Shown in pieces: positions 7,656-14,800 of a stretch of DNA of 15,401 bases. Numbering within the stretch: position 1 is the stretch's first letter; every line of letters begins with the position of its first letter. The position numbers and the translations under genes are program-made. The notes under the pieces are model-generated. The model saw only the letters and a list, made by a program, of their open reading frames with translations, was not told the origin of the DNA and ran no database searches. The stretch is from Candidatus Cloacimonadota bacterium (GTDB lineage: Bacteria; Cloacimonadota; Cloacimonadia; Cloacimonadales; Cloacimonadaceae): NCBI GenBank assembly GCA_028681035.1, contig JAQUJJ010000089.1, positions 1 to 15,401 on the forward strand, given 5' to 3'.

Positions 7656-8555
7656 TTATGTGTGGATTTGGTAAAACACTTTTAGTTTCAAGCCCATCGC
7701 TGTTTTGAATCTGGCGACATCTGCCACATTTGCCCCGCAGAAATCCAGTTCGGCAAGCTCGGGTTTTAATGCATCAATCAAGGCAAGAGTGTGCAGGCTA
7801 CTTGCACCTTTACTCAAGGCTTCTTTTTCTGTTGCCATTAGCACTGTATAGGCGATTTTATTGTCGTTTTTCAGTAAGACATTGCTGCTAACAATACGAC
7901 TATCGTGGTATAGGTTGAATTGACGCAACAAGCCTGCTTCGTGCAAGCTATAGTAAAAACCCTCCAAAGCATGAAAGCTAATTCCTGATTCCAGGTTTTT
8001 CCTTTGATTCATGGCTTTTATTAGCGTAATTAGTGCGCTAACATTTAGTTTTTCTGCGAAATGAAAGTCCAATTTCTTTGCCTTAGATAGGTTTTTTCGA
8101 ACTTCTGCTAAGGGTATGCCTGCATTGGCATAATCGTGGACAAAGGTGTATAGAGGTTTTGCCTTAAGCTTTTCCCAAGTGAAGCCACGCACATCATTGG
8201 TGTCGGGAGTTAGATTAAAATGAATACGTTGATACCTACATTGCAAATAGGAAGCGATGAGTCGATGTACTTGCAGCGTGTCCAGTAGCATGCGTGCCGG
8301 ACGAGTTTCTGCTTCCATCCAAAGATTTAAGCCTTGGTAATACGCAGAACTGGGGCAAATAACTGCTCTGTAGGATAGCAGTTTCTTCTCAAAGATGGGA
8401 AGTAGGGCAATTAACTGCTTTCCGTTAAAGCATTTTAGATGATAGCCATCGCACTTATGCAGCTGCATAACCGCGTGCATGAATTTCGGCTGACTCCATA
8501 AATTTAAAGTCTGTTCGCAGGTTTGAGGGGAGCATAATTCAATGCTATAAGACAT
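7656..8555 (-). CDS. FemAB/GNAT-like acyltransferase
   Basis: This 299-residue protein is predicted to be cytoplasmic, with no signal peptide or membrane span. It resembles the FemAB-like branch of the GNAT fold (the acetyltransferase_6 type). Typical signs are a substrate region DTNDVRGFTWEKL (118-130), YTFVHDYA (136-143), a basic RKNLSKAKK (153-161), and a C-terminal LDFCGANVADVARFKTAMG (270-288). That last segment matches the usual D-F-x-G...xxFKxxxG pattern. FemAB-like enzymes add amino acids or acyl groups to peptidoglycan peptides, lipids or polysaccharides. The donor and acceptor here are unknown, but ddl as the next gene makes a cell-wall substrate plausible (inference). The start lies one base after the response-regulator stop (TAATATG), with only a weak ribosome site, so translation is probably coupled. 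Confidence 0.72.
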   Translation of the reverse strand: MSYSIELCSPQTCEQTLNLWSQPKFMHAVMQLHKCDGYHLKCFNGKQLIALLPIFEKKLLSYRAVICPSSAYYQGLNLWMEAETRPARMLLDTLQVHRLIASYLQCRYQRIHFNLTPDTNDVRGFTWEKLKAKPLYTFVHDYANAGIPLAEVRKNLSKAKKLDFHFAEKLNVSALITLIKAMNQRKNLESGISFHALEGFYYSLHEAGLLRQFNLYHDSRIVSSNVLLKNDNKIAYTVLMATEKEALSKGASSLHTLALIDALKPELAELDFCGANVADVARFKTAMGLKLKVFYQIHT

Positions 8556-8556
8556 A

Positions 8557-8913
8557 TTATGTATATTTTCCCAAGGTATTAAGGAGCTCCATTAACTGAA
8601 AGGGTTTGATAATGTAATCTGAAGCACCCTCTATCATAGATTTATATGCAGAATCTACCGTAGGGTAGCCAGTCATAATAAGGCAAAATATATCAGCATC
8701 TTTTTCTAGTAGTTCTTTCATCAGCTCCAAGCCATTTTTTCCGGGCATTACCAAATCTATCAAAGCTAACTGATATTTGCCTGGGGCAAACTTGGCTAAG
8801 GCATGATGTGCATCTTCAGCAAGATCAACTTCGAAACCGTGCATACATAAAAAATCTCCGATCACTTCACGTAAAAGCCTATCGTCATCAACAAGAAGAA
8901 TCCGAGACTTCAT
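8557..8913 (-). CDS. CheY-like single-domain response regulator
   Basis: This 118-residue protein is a receiver domain and nothing else. Acidic pocket D9-D11 (VDDD), phosphoacceptor D53 (LIDLVMPG), T81 (MTGYP) and K103 (IIKPF) are all present, so it should be phosphorylated by a histidine kinase. There is no output domain; it may act through protein contacts or as a phosphate relay. No histidine kinase gene lies in the window. It is the first gene of the minus-strand run. An AAGGGAG ribosome site precedes the start, and the promoter at 8933-8960 fits it. It is coupled to the FemAB-like gene by a one-base gap. Confidence 0.93.
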   Translation of the reverse strand: MKSRILLVDDDRLLREVIGDFLCMHGFEVDLAEDAHHALAKFAPGKYQLALIDLVMPGKNGLELMKELLEKDADIFCLIMTGYPTVDSAYKSMIEGASDYIIKPFQLMELLNTLGKYT

Positions 8914-8932
8914 AATTACTCCCTTAGCATTA

Positions 8933-8960
8933 TTTATACAGCATACCCCATAATAATCAA
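8933..8960 (-). promoter_or_regulatory. Sigma-70-like promoter of the minus-strand operon
   Basis: Read on the minus strand, TTGATT (8955-8960) and TATAAA (8933-8938) are separated by 16 bases. They match 4 of 6 and 5 of 6 positions of the sigma-70 consensus. Transcription would start near 8926, about 13 bases before the response-regulator start codon, leaving room for the AAGGGAG ribosome site. The host's promoter preference is not known. Confidence 0.5.
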
Positions 8961-8973
8961 ATGTGATTTAACG

Positions 8974-8989
8974 TCAATAAAAATATTGA
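8974..8989. promoter_or_regulatory. Perfect palindrome between divergent genes (possible operator)
   Basis: TCAATA-AAAA-TATTGA is a 6-bp perfect inverted repeat with a 4-base spacer. It lies in the divergent intergenic region, about 56 bases upstream of the proposed start of the operon transcript. That position suits an activator or a shared regulator. It is AT-rich, so chance occurrence is possible. It does not match the CRP consensus. Confidence 0.3.
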
Positions 8990-9089
8990 ACGAGTTTCTT
9001 TAGATGGACTGAGACTGGAGGATATTTTTTTTGTTGACGAAAAAAGGCTTATTAGATTTGTGGTTGTATAGAATTATTGTGAGGTGGTT

Positions 9090-9302
9090 ATGCAAGGAAA
9101 AGTTAAGTGGTTTAACAAAAATAAAGGTTACGGCTTTATTATTACCGACGACAGCAAAGAGTACTTTGTTCACTGGAAGTCTATTGTTACCAATTCCCCA
9201 CGTGAGTTGAAGGTCTTGGAGCAGGACGAATACGTATCATTCGACCTTATGGAAACTGACAAAGGCGTTCAGGCGATTAACATCATTAGAATTAATCCCT
9301 AA
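9090..9302 (+). CDS. Cold-shock domain protein (CspA family)
   Basis: This 70-residue single cold-shock domain binds single-stranded RNA/DNA and is thought to melt RNA structure. The core MQGKVKWFNKNKGYGFI contains RNP1 (KGYGFI), and YFVHWKSI is RNP2. RNP2 has Trp-Lys where most family members have Phe-Ser (VFVHFSAI), a slight departure in the nucleic-acid surface. I take ATG 9090 as the start: GAGG at 9081-9084 lies 5 bases upstream. The in-frame GTG at 9084 would overlap that site. It is monocistronic, ending in a strong terminator at 9334-9370. The 5' region has TTGACG (9034-9039) but no well-placed -10 box. Confidence 0.92.
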   Translation: MQGKVKWFNKNKGYGFIITDDSKEYFVHWKSIVTNSPRELKVLEQDEYVSFDLMETDKGVQAINIIRINP

Positions 9303-9333
9303 GCGATTGTTGCCCATAGTATAAGTTAACTTC

Positions 9334-9370
9334 GGGTGAAAGCATTAACAAGTGCTTTCACCCTTGTTTT
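9334..9370 (+). terminator. Intrinsic terminator after the cold-shock gene
   Basis: GGGTGAAAGCA (9334-9344) and TGCTTTCACCC (9353-9363) form a perfect 11-bp stem with an 8-base loop, directly followed by TTGTTTT. This is a textbook rho-independent terminator. It separates the cold-shock gene from the radical SAM gene. Confidence 0.9.
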
Positions 9371-9436
9371 ATAGTTGGAACAAAGGACTCCAGAAACACA
9401 TGTCTTTGATATGAAAAACGATGATAAGGGGATGTT

Positions 9437-11116
9437 ATGCCTTTCATTCCGATGACCGCTGCCGAAATGGCAGAGCGAGGCTGGGACTATCTGGATATCA
9501 TCATCATAAGTGGTGATGCATATGTAGATCATCCAAGTTTCGGGGCAGCCATAATAGCAAGGTGTTTAGAAGCTGAAGGTTTCCGCGTAGGGATTATCTC
9601 TCAACCAGATTTTCGAGATGTGGAACAATTTCAACAGTTGGGAAAACCACGTCTTTTTTTTGGCATAACAGCCGGAAATATGGATTCCATGGTGAATCAC
9701 TACACAGCCCAAAGGAAATTGCGTCACGATGATGCCTACAGTCCGGGAGGAGTGGCGGGTTTGCGTCCTGATAGGGCTACTTTTGTCTATACTAACATTG
9801 TAAAACATTTATATAAGGGCGTTCCAGTTATTATTGGTGGCATTGAAGCATCTTTACGCCGCATTGCTCATTACGACTATTGGCAGGACAAAGTTCGCAA
9901 TAGTATCCTCAGCGATAGTAAGGCAGACATACTAGTTTATGGCATGGCGGAAAGACCAATAGTTGAAGTATCCAAAGCCTTGGCAGCAGGTGTTCAGATA
10001 GCGGATATGCAAGATATTCCCTCTACCGTTGTGTTCGCCAAAACCCCTCCGCAAAACACTCCTCTTCCCAATGAGCAGGCAGACAACCAGAACCAAAGCA
10101 TAATTCTCCCTCCCGCCGAACAATGTAAAGACAAATCTACTTTCCACCAAATGACGAAGCTGTTTACGGAGTACAATAATGCGGCAGTTCTATTTCAAAA
10201 TAGTGGGGGACGTTGGATTAAGCATAATCCTCCTGCAAAAGAGTTAAGCACAAAGGAAATGGATGCTATCTATGAGCTTCCCTTCGAATATGCGCCTCAT
10301 CCCATTTATCAAGGTAAAACTATTCCAGCCTTTGAGCAAATAAAGGATTCCATTACATCGCACCGAGGTTGTTATGGAGGGTGCAACTTCTGTGCCATTG
10401 CCTGTCATCAGGGGCGCAAGGTGCAATCCCGTTCCAAGGATTCTATCATTAAAGAGGCTGCTCAGCACAGTGGAACAATTTCTGATGTAGGTGGTCCCAC
10501 AGCGAATATGTATTCCACTTTCTGTAAACTTCAGTTTCCTGATTCTTGCAAACGCAGATCTTGCCTGTTTCCCAAAATATGTCCCAATTTGGCTTATTCT
10601 CATGATGAGCAGCTAAGACTTCTAAACAGCATTGGCAAGCTACCTAAAATCAAACATGTGTTTATTTCTTCTGGTATCAGGCATGATATGGCAATTTCCA
10701 GCGATAAATATATATCGGTAATTGCAGCGAAATATACAGGTGGTAGGCTTAAGCTTGCACCCGAACACTGTGTCCCCAAAGTTCTTAAAGCAATGGGTAA
10801 GCCAAATATAGATAGCTACGAAGCGTTTTCAACTAAGTTCTTTGCCTACACCCATGCCCTAGGCTTAAAACGGCAGATTATCCCTTACTTAATAATCGGA
10901 CATCCCGGTTCCAACAAAGATGATGCCATTATTCTCCGCAATTGGCTAATGAAAAACAAGATCAGGGTTGAACAGGTGCAAGAGTTTACGCCTACGCCCA
11001 TGAGTATTTCTACCTGTATGTATTATACGGGGTTAGATTTTGATAGCGGAGAAGCCATAAATATCCCCAGTCCTGGTGAAGTGCGGGAACAAAAAAAAAT
11101 AGTGCTGTGGAAATAA
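9437..11116 (+). CDS. YgiQ-family radical SAM protein (short form)
   Basis: This is a 559-residue putative radical SAM enzyme of the YgiQ (UPF0313) type. The N-terminal region (about 1-300) carries YgiQ hallmarks: WDYLDIIIISGDAYVDHPSFG near 16-36, GIEASLRRIAHYDYW (135-149) and LPFEYAPHP (281-289). The radical SAM core has CYGGCNFC (C312, C316, C319) for the [4Fe-4S] cluster. ISDVGGPTANMY (348-359) and four more cysteines (C363, C371, C376, C382) follow, typical of the family. QVQEFTPTPM (513-522) and MYYTG (528-532) are near the end. The substrate of the family is not established. E. coli YgiQ is well over 700 residues. This protein stops soon after MYYTG and lacks the usual C-terminal extension (DUF3362-like region). 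AAGGGGA precedes the start. The stretch 200-235, Pro/Gln/Asn-rich, looks like an insertion. Confidence 0.92.
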   Translation: MPFIPMTAAEMAERGWDYLDIIIISGDAYVDHPSFGAAIIARCLEAEGFRVGIISQPDFRDVEQFQQLGKPRLFFGITAGNMDSMVNHYTAQRKLRHDDAYSPGGVAGLRPDRATFVYTNIVKHLYKGVPVIIGGIEASLRRIAHYDYWQDKVRNSILSDSKADILVYGMAERPIVEVSKALAAGVQIADMQDIPSTVVFAKTPPQNTPLPNEQADNQNQSIILPPAEQCKDKSTFHQMTKLFTEYNNAAVLFQNSGGRWIKHNPPAKELSTKEMDAIYELPFEYAPHPIYQGKTIPAFEQIKDSITSHRGCYGGCNFCAIACHQGRKVQSRSKDSIIKEAAQHSGTISDVGGPTANMYSTFCKLQFPDSCKRRSCLFPKICPNLAYSHDEQLRLLNSIGKLPKIKHVFISSGIRHDMAISSDKYISVIAAKYTGGRLKLAPEHCVPKVLKAMGKPNIDSYEAFSTKFFAYTHALGLKRQIIPYLIIGHPGSNKDDAIILRNWLMKNKIRVEQVQEFTPTPMSISTCMYYTGLDFDSGEAINIPSPGEVREQKKIVLWK

Positions 11117-11140
11117 ATCCATAGTAGGGGCAAGCGTCTA

Positions 11141-11157
11141 AGATAAGCACCTTATTT
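11141..11157 (+). terminator. Weak hairpin after the radical SAM gene
   Basis: AGATAAG (11141-11147) pairs with CTTATTT (11151-11157), including one G-U pair, around a 3-base loop, followed by TTAATTAG. It is AT-rich with no U-run of note. It may terminate the radical SAM transcript, but the evidence is thin. Confidence 0.3.
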
Positions 11158-11232
11158 TAATTAGATTAAGCCAGAATCATAAGTTCGCAATTGACGGCTT
11201 TCCATTTATCAGTTACAAGAAGTTTGTCGGTA

Positions 11233-11252
11233 CGCAGGATCGGCGTCCTGCG
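11233..11252. repeat. Small palindrome in the repeat-rich intergenic region
   Basis: CGCAGGA (11233-11239) and TCCTGCG (11246-11252) are a perfect 7-bp inverted repeat around TCGGCG. It is the first of several GC-rich hairpins in this 740-base noncoding stretch. Its sequence resembles the core of the later CAGG...CCTG units, suggesting one family. Confidence 0.6.
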
Positions 11253-11280
11253 CTACGCTCTTGCTCATCCGCAGGGGAGC

Positions 11281-11322
11281 TGATCGGGATCTGATCGGGA
11301 TCTAATCGGGTTGGAACCCGAT
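11281..11322. repeat. 11-bp TGATCGGGATC tandem repeat plus inverted repeat
   Basis: TGATCGGGATC occurs twice exactly (11281-11291, 11292-11302), followed by a diverged third unit, TAATCGGGTTG (11303-11313). The third unit opens an 8-bp inverted repeat: ATCGGGTT (11305-11312) and AACCCGAT (11315-11322) around GG. GATC sites are frequent here. Confidence 0.75.
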
Positions 11323-11459
11323 CAAACCCGCTTCAGTAATGGATTGGATTAGCTTCGGATATGCAAGAAAGATGTAATAGCACCTCACCACGAGTGCTTA
11401 AAAGCTTGTCACTTGGCACTGTAATCTTTGGAGCTACATGCATCCCGCCTGTGCAGGAG

Positions 11460-11480
11460 ACACAAGCGTCCCGCTTGTGT
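11460..11480. repeat. 9-bp perfect inverted repeat (REP-like hairpin)
   Basis: ACACAAGCG (11460-11468) and CGCTTGTGT (11472-11480) flank TCC. It lies directly before the 26-bp tandem units and has the same general build (arm, short loop, arm), so it may be a diverged or differently seeded member of the same element. Confidence 0.7.
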
Positions 11481-11483
11481 TGG

Positions 11484-11561
11484 CAGGCAAGATTCCTGCA
11501 ACTCCAGTACAGGCAAGATTCCTGCCACTCCAGTACAGGCAAGATGCCTGCAACTCCAGTA
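11484..11561. repeat. Three tandem 26-bp palindromic repeats
   Basis: Three units of exactly 26 bases lie at 11484-11509, 11510-11535 and 11536-11561. Each starts CAGGCAAGAT, continues through CCTGC, and ends ACTCCAGTA. They differ only at single bases (TTCCTGCA, TTCCTGCC, TGCCTGCA). Each unit can form a small hairpin (CAGG with CCTG, or GGC with GCC). The period is not a multiple of three, so reading frames across it are not real. This looks like an extragenic palindromic (REP/SHORT-type) element that has amplified in place. Confidence 0.85.
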
Positions 11562-11623
11562 AAACTGCATCCCTATATACCGCAATTACAAGTGAAGATA
11601 CCGTCAATAATCCAACTAATCAT

Positions 11624-11662
11624 AACTCACAACCAACTATTGCCTCAACTCACAACCAACTA
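11624..11662. repeat. 16-bp direct repeat
   Basis: AACTCACAACCAACTA occurs at 11624-11639 and again at 11647-11662, separated by 7 bases. It lies between the 26-bp array and the large secreted-protein gene. From 11663 to 11842 I see AT-rich DNA with promoter-like words (TTGAGC 11755-11760, TATAAA 11735-11740) but no pair at the right spacing. Confidence 0.75.
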
Positions 11663-11842
11663 ATGTTCCAATGCACTATATTACATCAGAAATATGTTGA
11701 CACATAGAGAAGAACTGATTTCGTTGCGCAGTGATATAAATTGTAGCTAAAGTGTTGAGCATCATAAACATGATTTATGGTAATAATATATTTTGGTTTC
11801 TTCTTGAATAGAGGATGCCATCACCACGTTTTAATTTAGTAA

Positions 11843-11850
11843 AAAAGGAG
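11843..11850 (+). promoter_or_regulatory. Ribosome binding site deciding the start of the large secreted protein
   Basis: AAAAGGAG lies 7 bases upstream of ATG 11858, which opens a signal peptide. This fixes the start of a reading frame that never reaches a stop inside the window. Confidence 0.75.
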
Positions 11851-11857
11851 TAGGTTT

Positions 11858-14800
11858 ATGAAAAAGGCAATTTTCTTATTCATAGTACTTATCATTATTG
11901 GAGTGGCAAGTGCACAGGCACTTAGCTTTTTAAATTTGAAGGATGCCCCTATAACAGAGGAACTGTTAAGGGAAGTGAACAATCGCAACCGTTTAGTAAG
12001 TGATTACTCTTGGTTGGATCCCGGAACCCCTTCAGCTTTACCTATTGCCCCAGATGTTTTTAGGGAAGACTTGTCTTGGGAGTTCGATTTTGAACCATAC
12101 ATCAGCCTGGATGGAGCAACTCCACTTGCGAGCTTGCAAATAGGATGGAGTCAATCGTCCTATTTTTCAGTAACGGCAAATGGATTTAAGCTTACCTTTA
12201 CCCCAGTTGAAAACTTTTTTGGGACAAAACCTATGTGGATTACCCTATATAAGGTTGATCCAATAGATGGTTCTCTATCTGGTCCTGTTTCTAAAGGTAT
12301 CAACATTACAGTTACAAACGAAGCAGACTTACCCTCTTTTCATTTTCCTACTTATAATACACCCGGTAATGTAAGCGATGGTTACGATGGATATAGTGTT
12401 GAAGAAGATTCACCAACAGGTATAACTTTAAATTTTGATAATATTGTTCGTATTTATGATGGCACAAGATTTAACATCTATGTAACCCAAACAACTTTCC
12501 CGCCTAAAATGCATATTATTCAGAATGAAAGCAACGATAAATTGGTTACTTTTATTCCCACGCTAGATACTCACGGAATGCAGCACTTCATAGTTACCGC
12601 AGTGGAAACGCTTTCCGGTGCTGCAACACAATTTGTCTCCACCACCTTTTCCATAGATGTGGTTCCTGTAAACGACCCCCCTGTGATAGACAGTTACCTG
12701 CCTACTAATGATCCCGATTTTATAGAGCAGATTACTGATATAACAATAAATCAGGATGATGATGTAGATTTTAGTGTGGTTGCCAGCGACGTTGATGTGG
12801 AACCTTTGTTCTATAGCTGGACTTTAGATGGCATCTTGAATGGTGTTCCTTTTTCAACTATTGTATCCACTACAGACGCACTGAATTACACTTTTAATGT
12901 CCCAGGGAATTATGTGTTAACCTGTGAAGTACGTGATCGGCTTGATGGTAGTGGCAATGCAGTTAACCATGTATGGAATGTTTCAGTTAGTCCCAAAGGT
13001 CCGTGGTTTGACCCTTACGGCTCTAATAATTTAAGCACCTTCTCCACAACTCAGAATGTTACCTTAACTACACCTGGCGTGGATAACACCACTATTTACT
13101 ATTATACAACTTCTACTGCACCCGGAGTTCCAGCGATTGGAACACTGGCTGCTCCCCAAATGTATAATGGTCCTATTACAATACCAATTCCACCCCAGGA
13201 TTATGTTTATACCATTATTGCCTGGTTCACACACCCAATTCTACCTGAATCTCAGCATATAACCCAGATTTACAATATGACGGGTAAAGTTGCAATACCA
13301 GTATTTGTGGAAGCAACGGGGATAATCCCCTCCAACGTTGATTATCCTGTGCATCTTACTTGTAGCACTGGCGGAGCAATATTTCATTACAGTATTGATA
13401 ATGGATTAACTTGGAATCTTTACGACAATGTAACCGGCATTTTGCTTGCCCCCCAAAGTGTGCACAATCTGTTAGCCTATGCTAGCAGGGTAGGTTGGGA
13501 TGATAGCGATGTTACGGGTGTTCATGTTTATGACATCCGCAAAAAAGTGGTGCTGCCTAATTTGACAATGACCACAGTCCCGCCCGCAGATCCAATAACT
13601 GGAGACTATTGTGTTTGTTTGCATGAAAGTGTGAGTGTGGATTTTAGTGCACCCGCTCCAATCCCTCCCGATGCGACAATCTATTATAGCATTAATGGCA
13701 TAGTTCATGTCTATAACCCAGCAGATTTCCCGCTGGAAATATACAGCACCAGCACGATTGCCTGGTGGGCAGAATATACAGATGCTGATCCAGACTATTT
13801 CCCCAGCGATGTGCAAAGCTATAGCTTACCTGTAAAAAACAGGACTCGCATGACCCATTGGGGTGGTGGTAATAATTCTGTGTTCAACCCACCTGCTGAT
13901 ACTTATCAAACACCTCAAGATGTGTTTATAAATACTATTACTGATCCCGCGAATGCGCCGATATATTACTCTCTGGATGGCGGAGCTTCATATCAGCTTT
14001 ACAATGGCGGTGCAATTCATGTTGCTGCCAGCCAAACTATCGAAGCTTATGCAGACCCCATGCCGATATTAACCACCCTGCCGAGTTTGCATCAAACAGC
14101 GGACTATATTATTACAGGCACCTTGCCTACTCCTATTATAACACCTCCTGGATATCCCACAGTTTCGATGTATGAAGCGGATATCAACGTTAGCATTTCA
14201 TTGCCAGCGGGTGACCCGCGTTGGGCAGCCGCTACGATATATTATACAACAGACGGCAGTGTTCCAGATGTTACATCTTCTGTATATGCAGGTGCTATTC
14301 CTTTAGGACAAGGACATTGGTTTATAAATGCCATTGCCATCCTACCCACATGGGTAAATAGTGCGGTAGCAACAAATCAATATATGGTTAAATTCCTTCC
14401 TCCAGTTACCTTTATGCCTACGGCTACAGAGCATAAAAACAATATATTGGTAGAGATGTTTACTTATGATGGTGCTCAGATTCGCTATACAGATAATGGT
14501 GATGAACCTAACGGTAGCTCAGCTATTTATACAGTTCCATTACCTTTAAACATAGATCCCAACGGAAGGTATAGCACAACTTACAAAGCTAAAGCTTTCC
14601 TTGCTGGATGGATTACAAGCGATACCTCAGAAAAGACTTACACGATGATACCCACTGTGCCTGATCCTGTTATCACGGCGAACATGCCGGGATTAGTGCA
14701 TGCTACACCTATTGATGTAACTATAACGGATGCTTTAGCAGGTGCTCAGATTTATTACACTCTTGATGGTAGTGATCCCAGCGATACAAGTACTCCTTAT

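Noticed and set aside
9084..9089. GTG at 9084 as start of the cold-shock gene
   Set aside because: It overlaps the GAGG ribosome site. ATG 9090 has correct spacing and gives the canonical N-terminus.
11484..11561. Possible CRISPR array
   Set aside because: The units are directly adjacent with no spacers, and each is itself a hairpin. No cas genes are near.
11361..11707. Two overlapping open frames (100 and 89 residues)
   Set aside because: They span the 26-bp tandem repeats, whose period is not a multiple of three, and the two frames read the same repeats differently. No ribosome site or plausible protein.
13472..13816. 114-residue minus-strand open frame
   Set aside because: It is antisense to the giant secreted protein, whose frame is open for more than 1180 codons with repeated domains.
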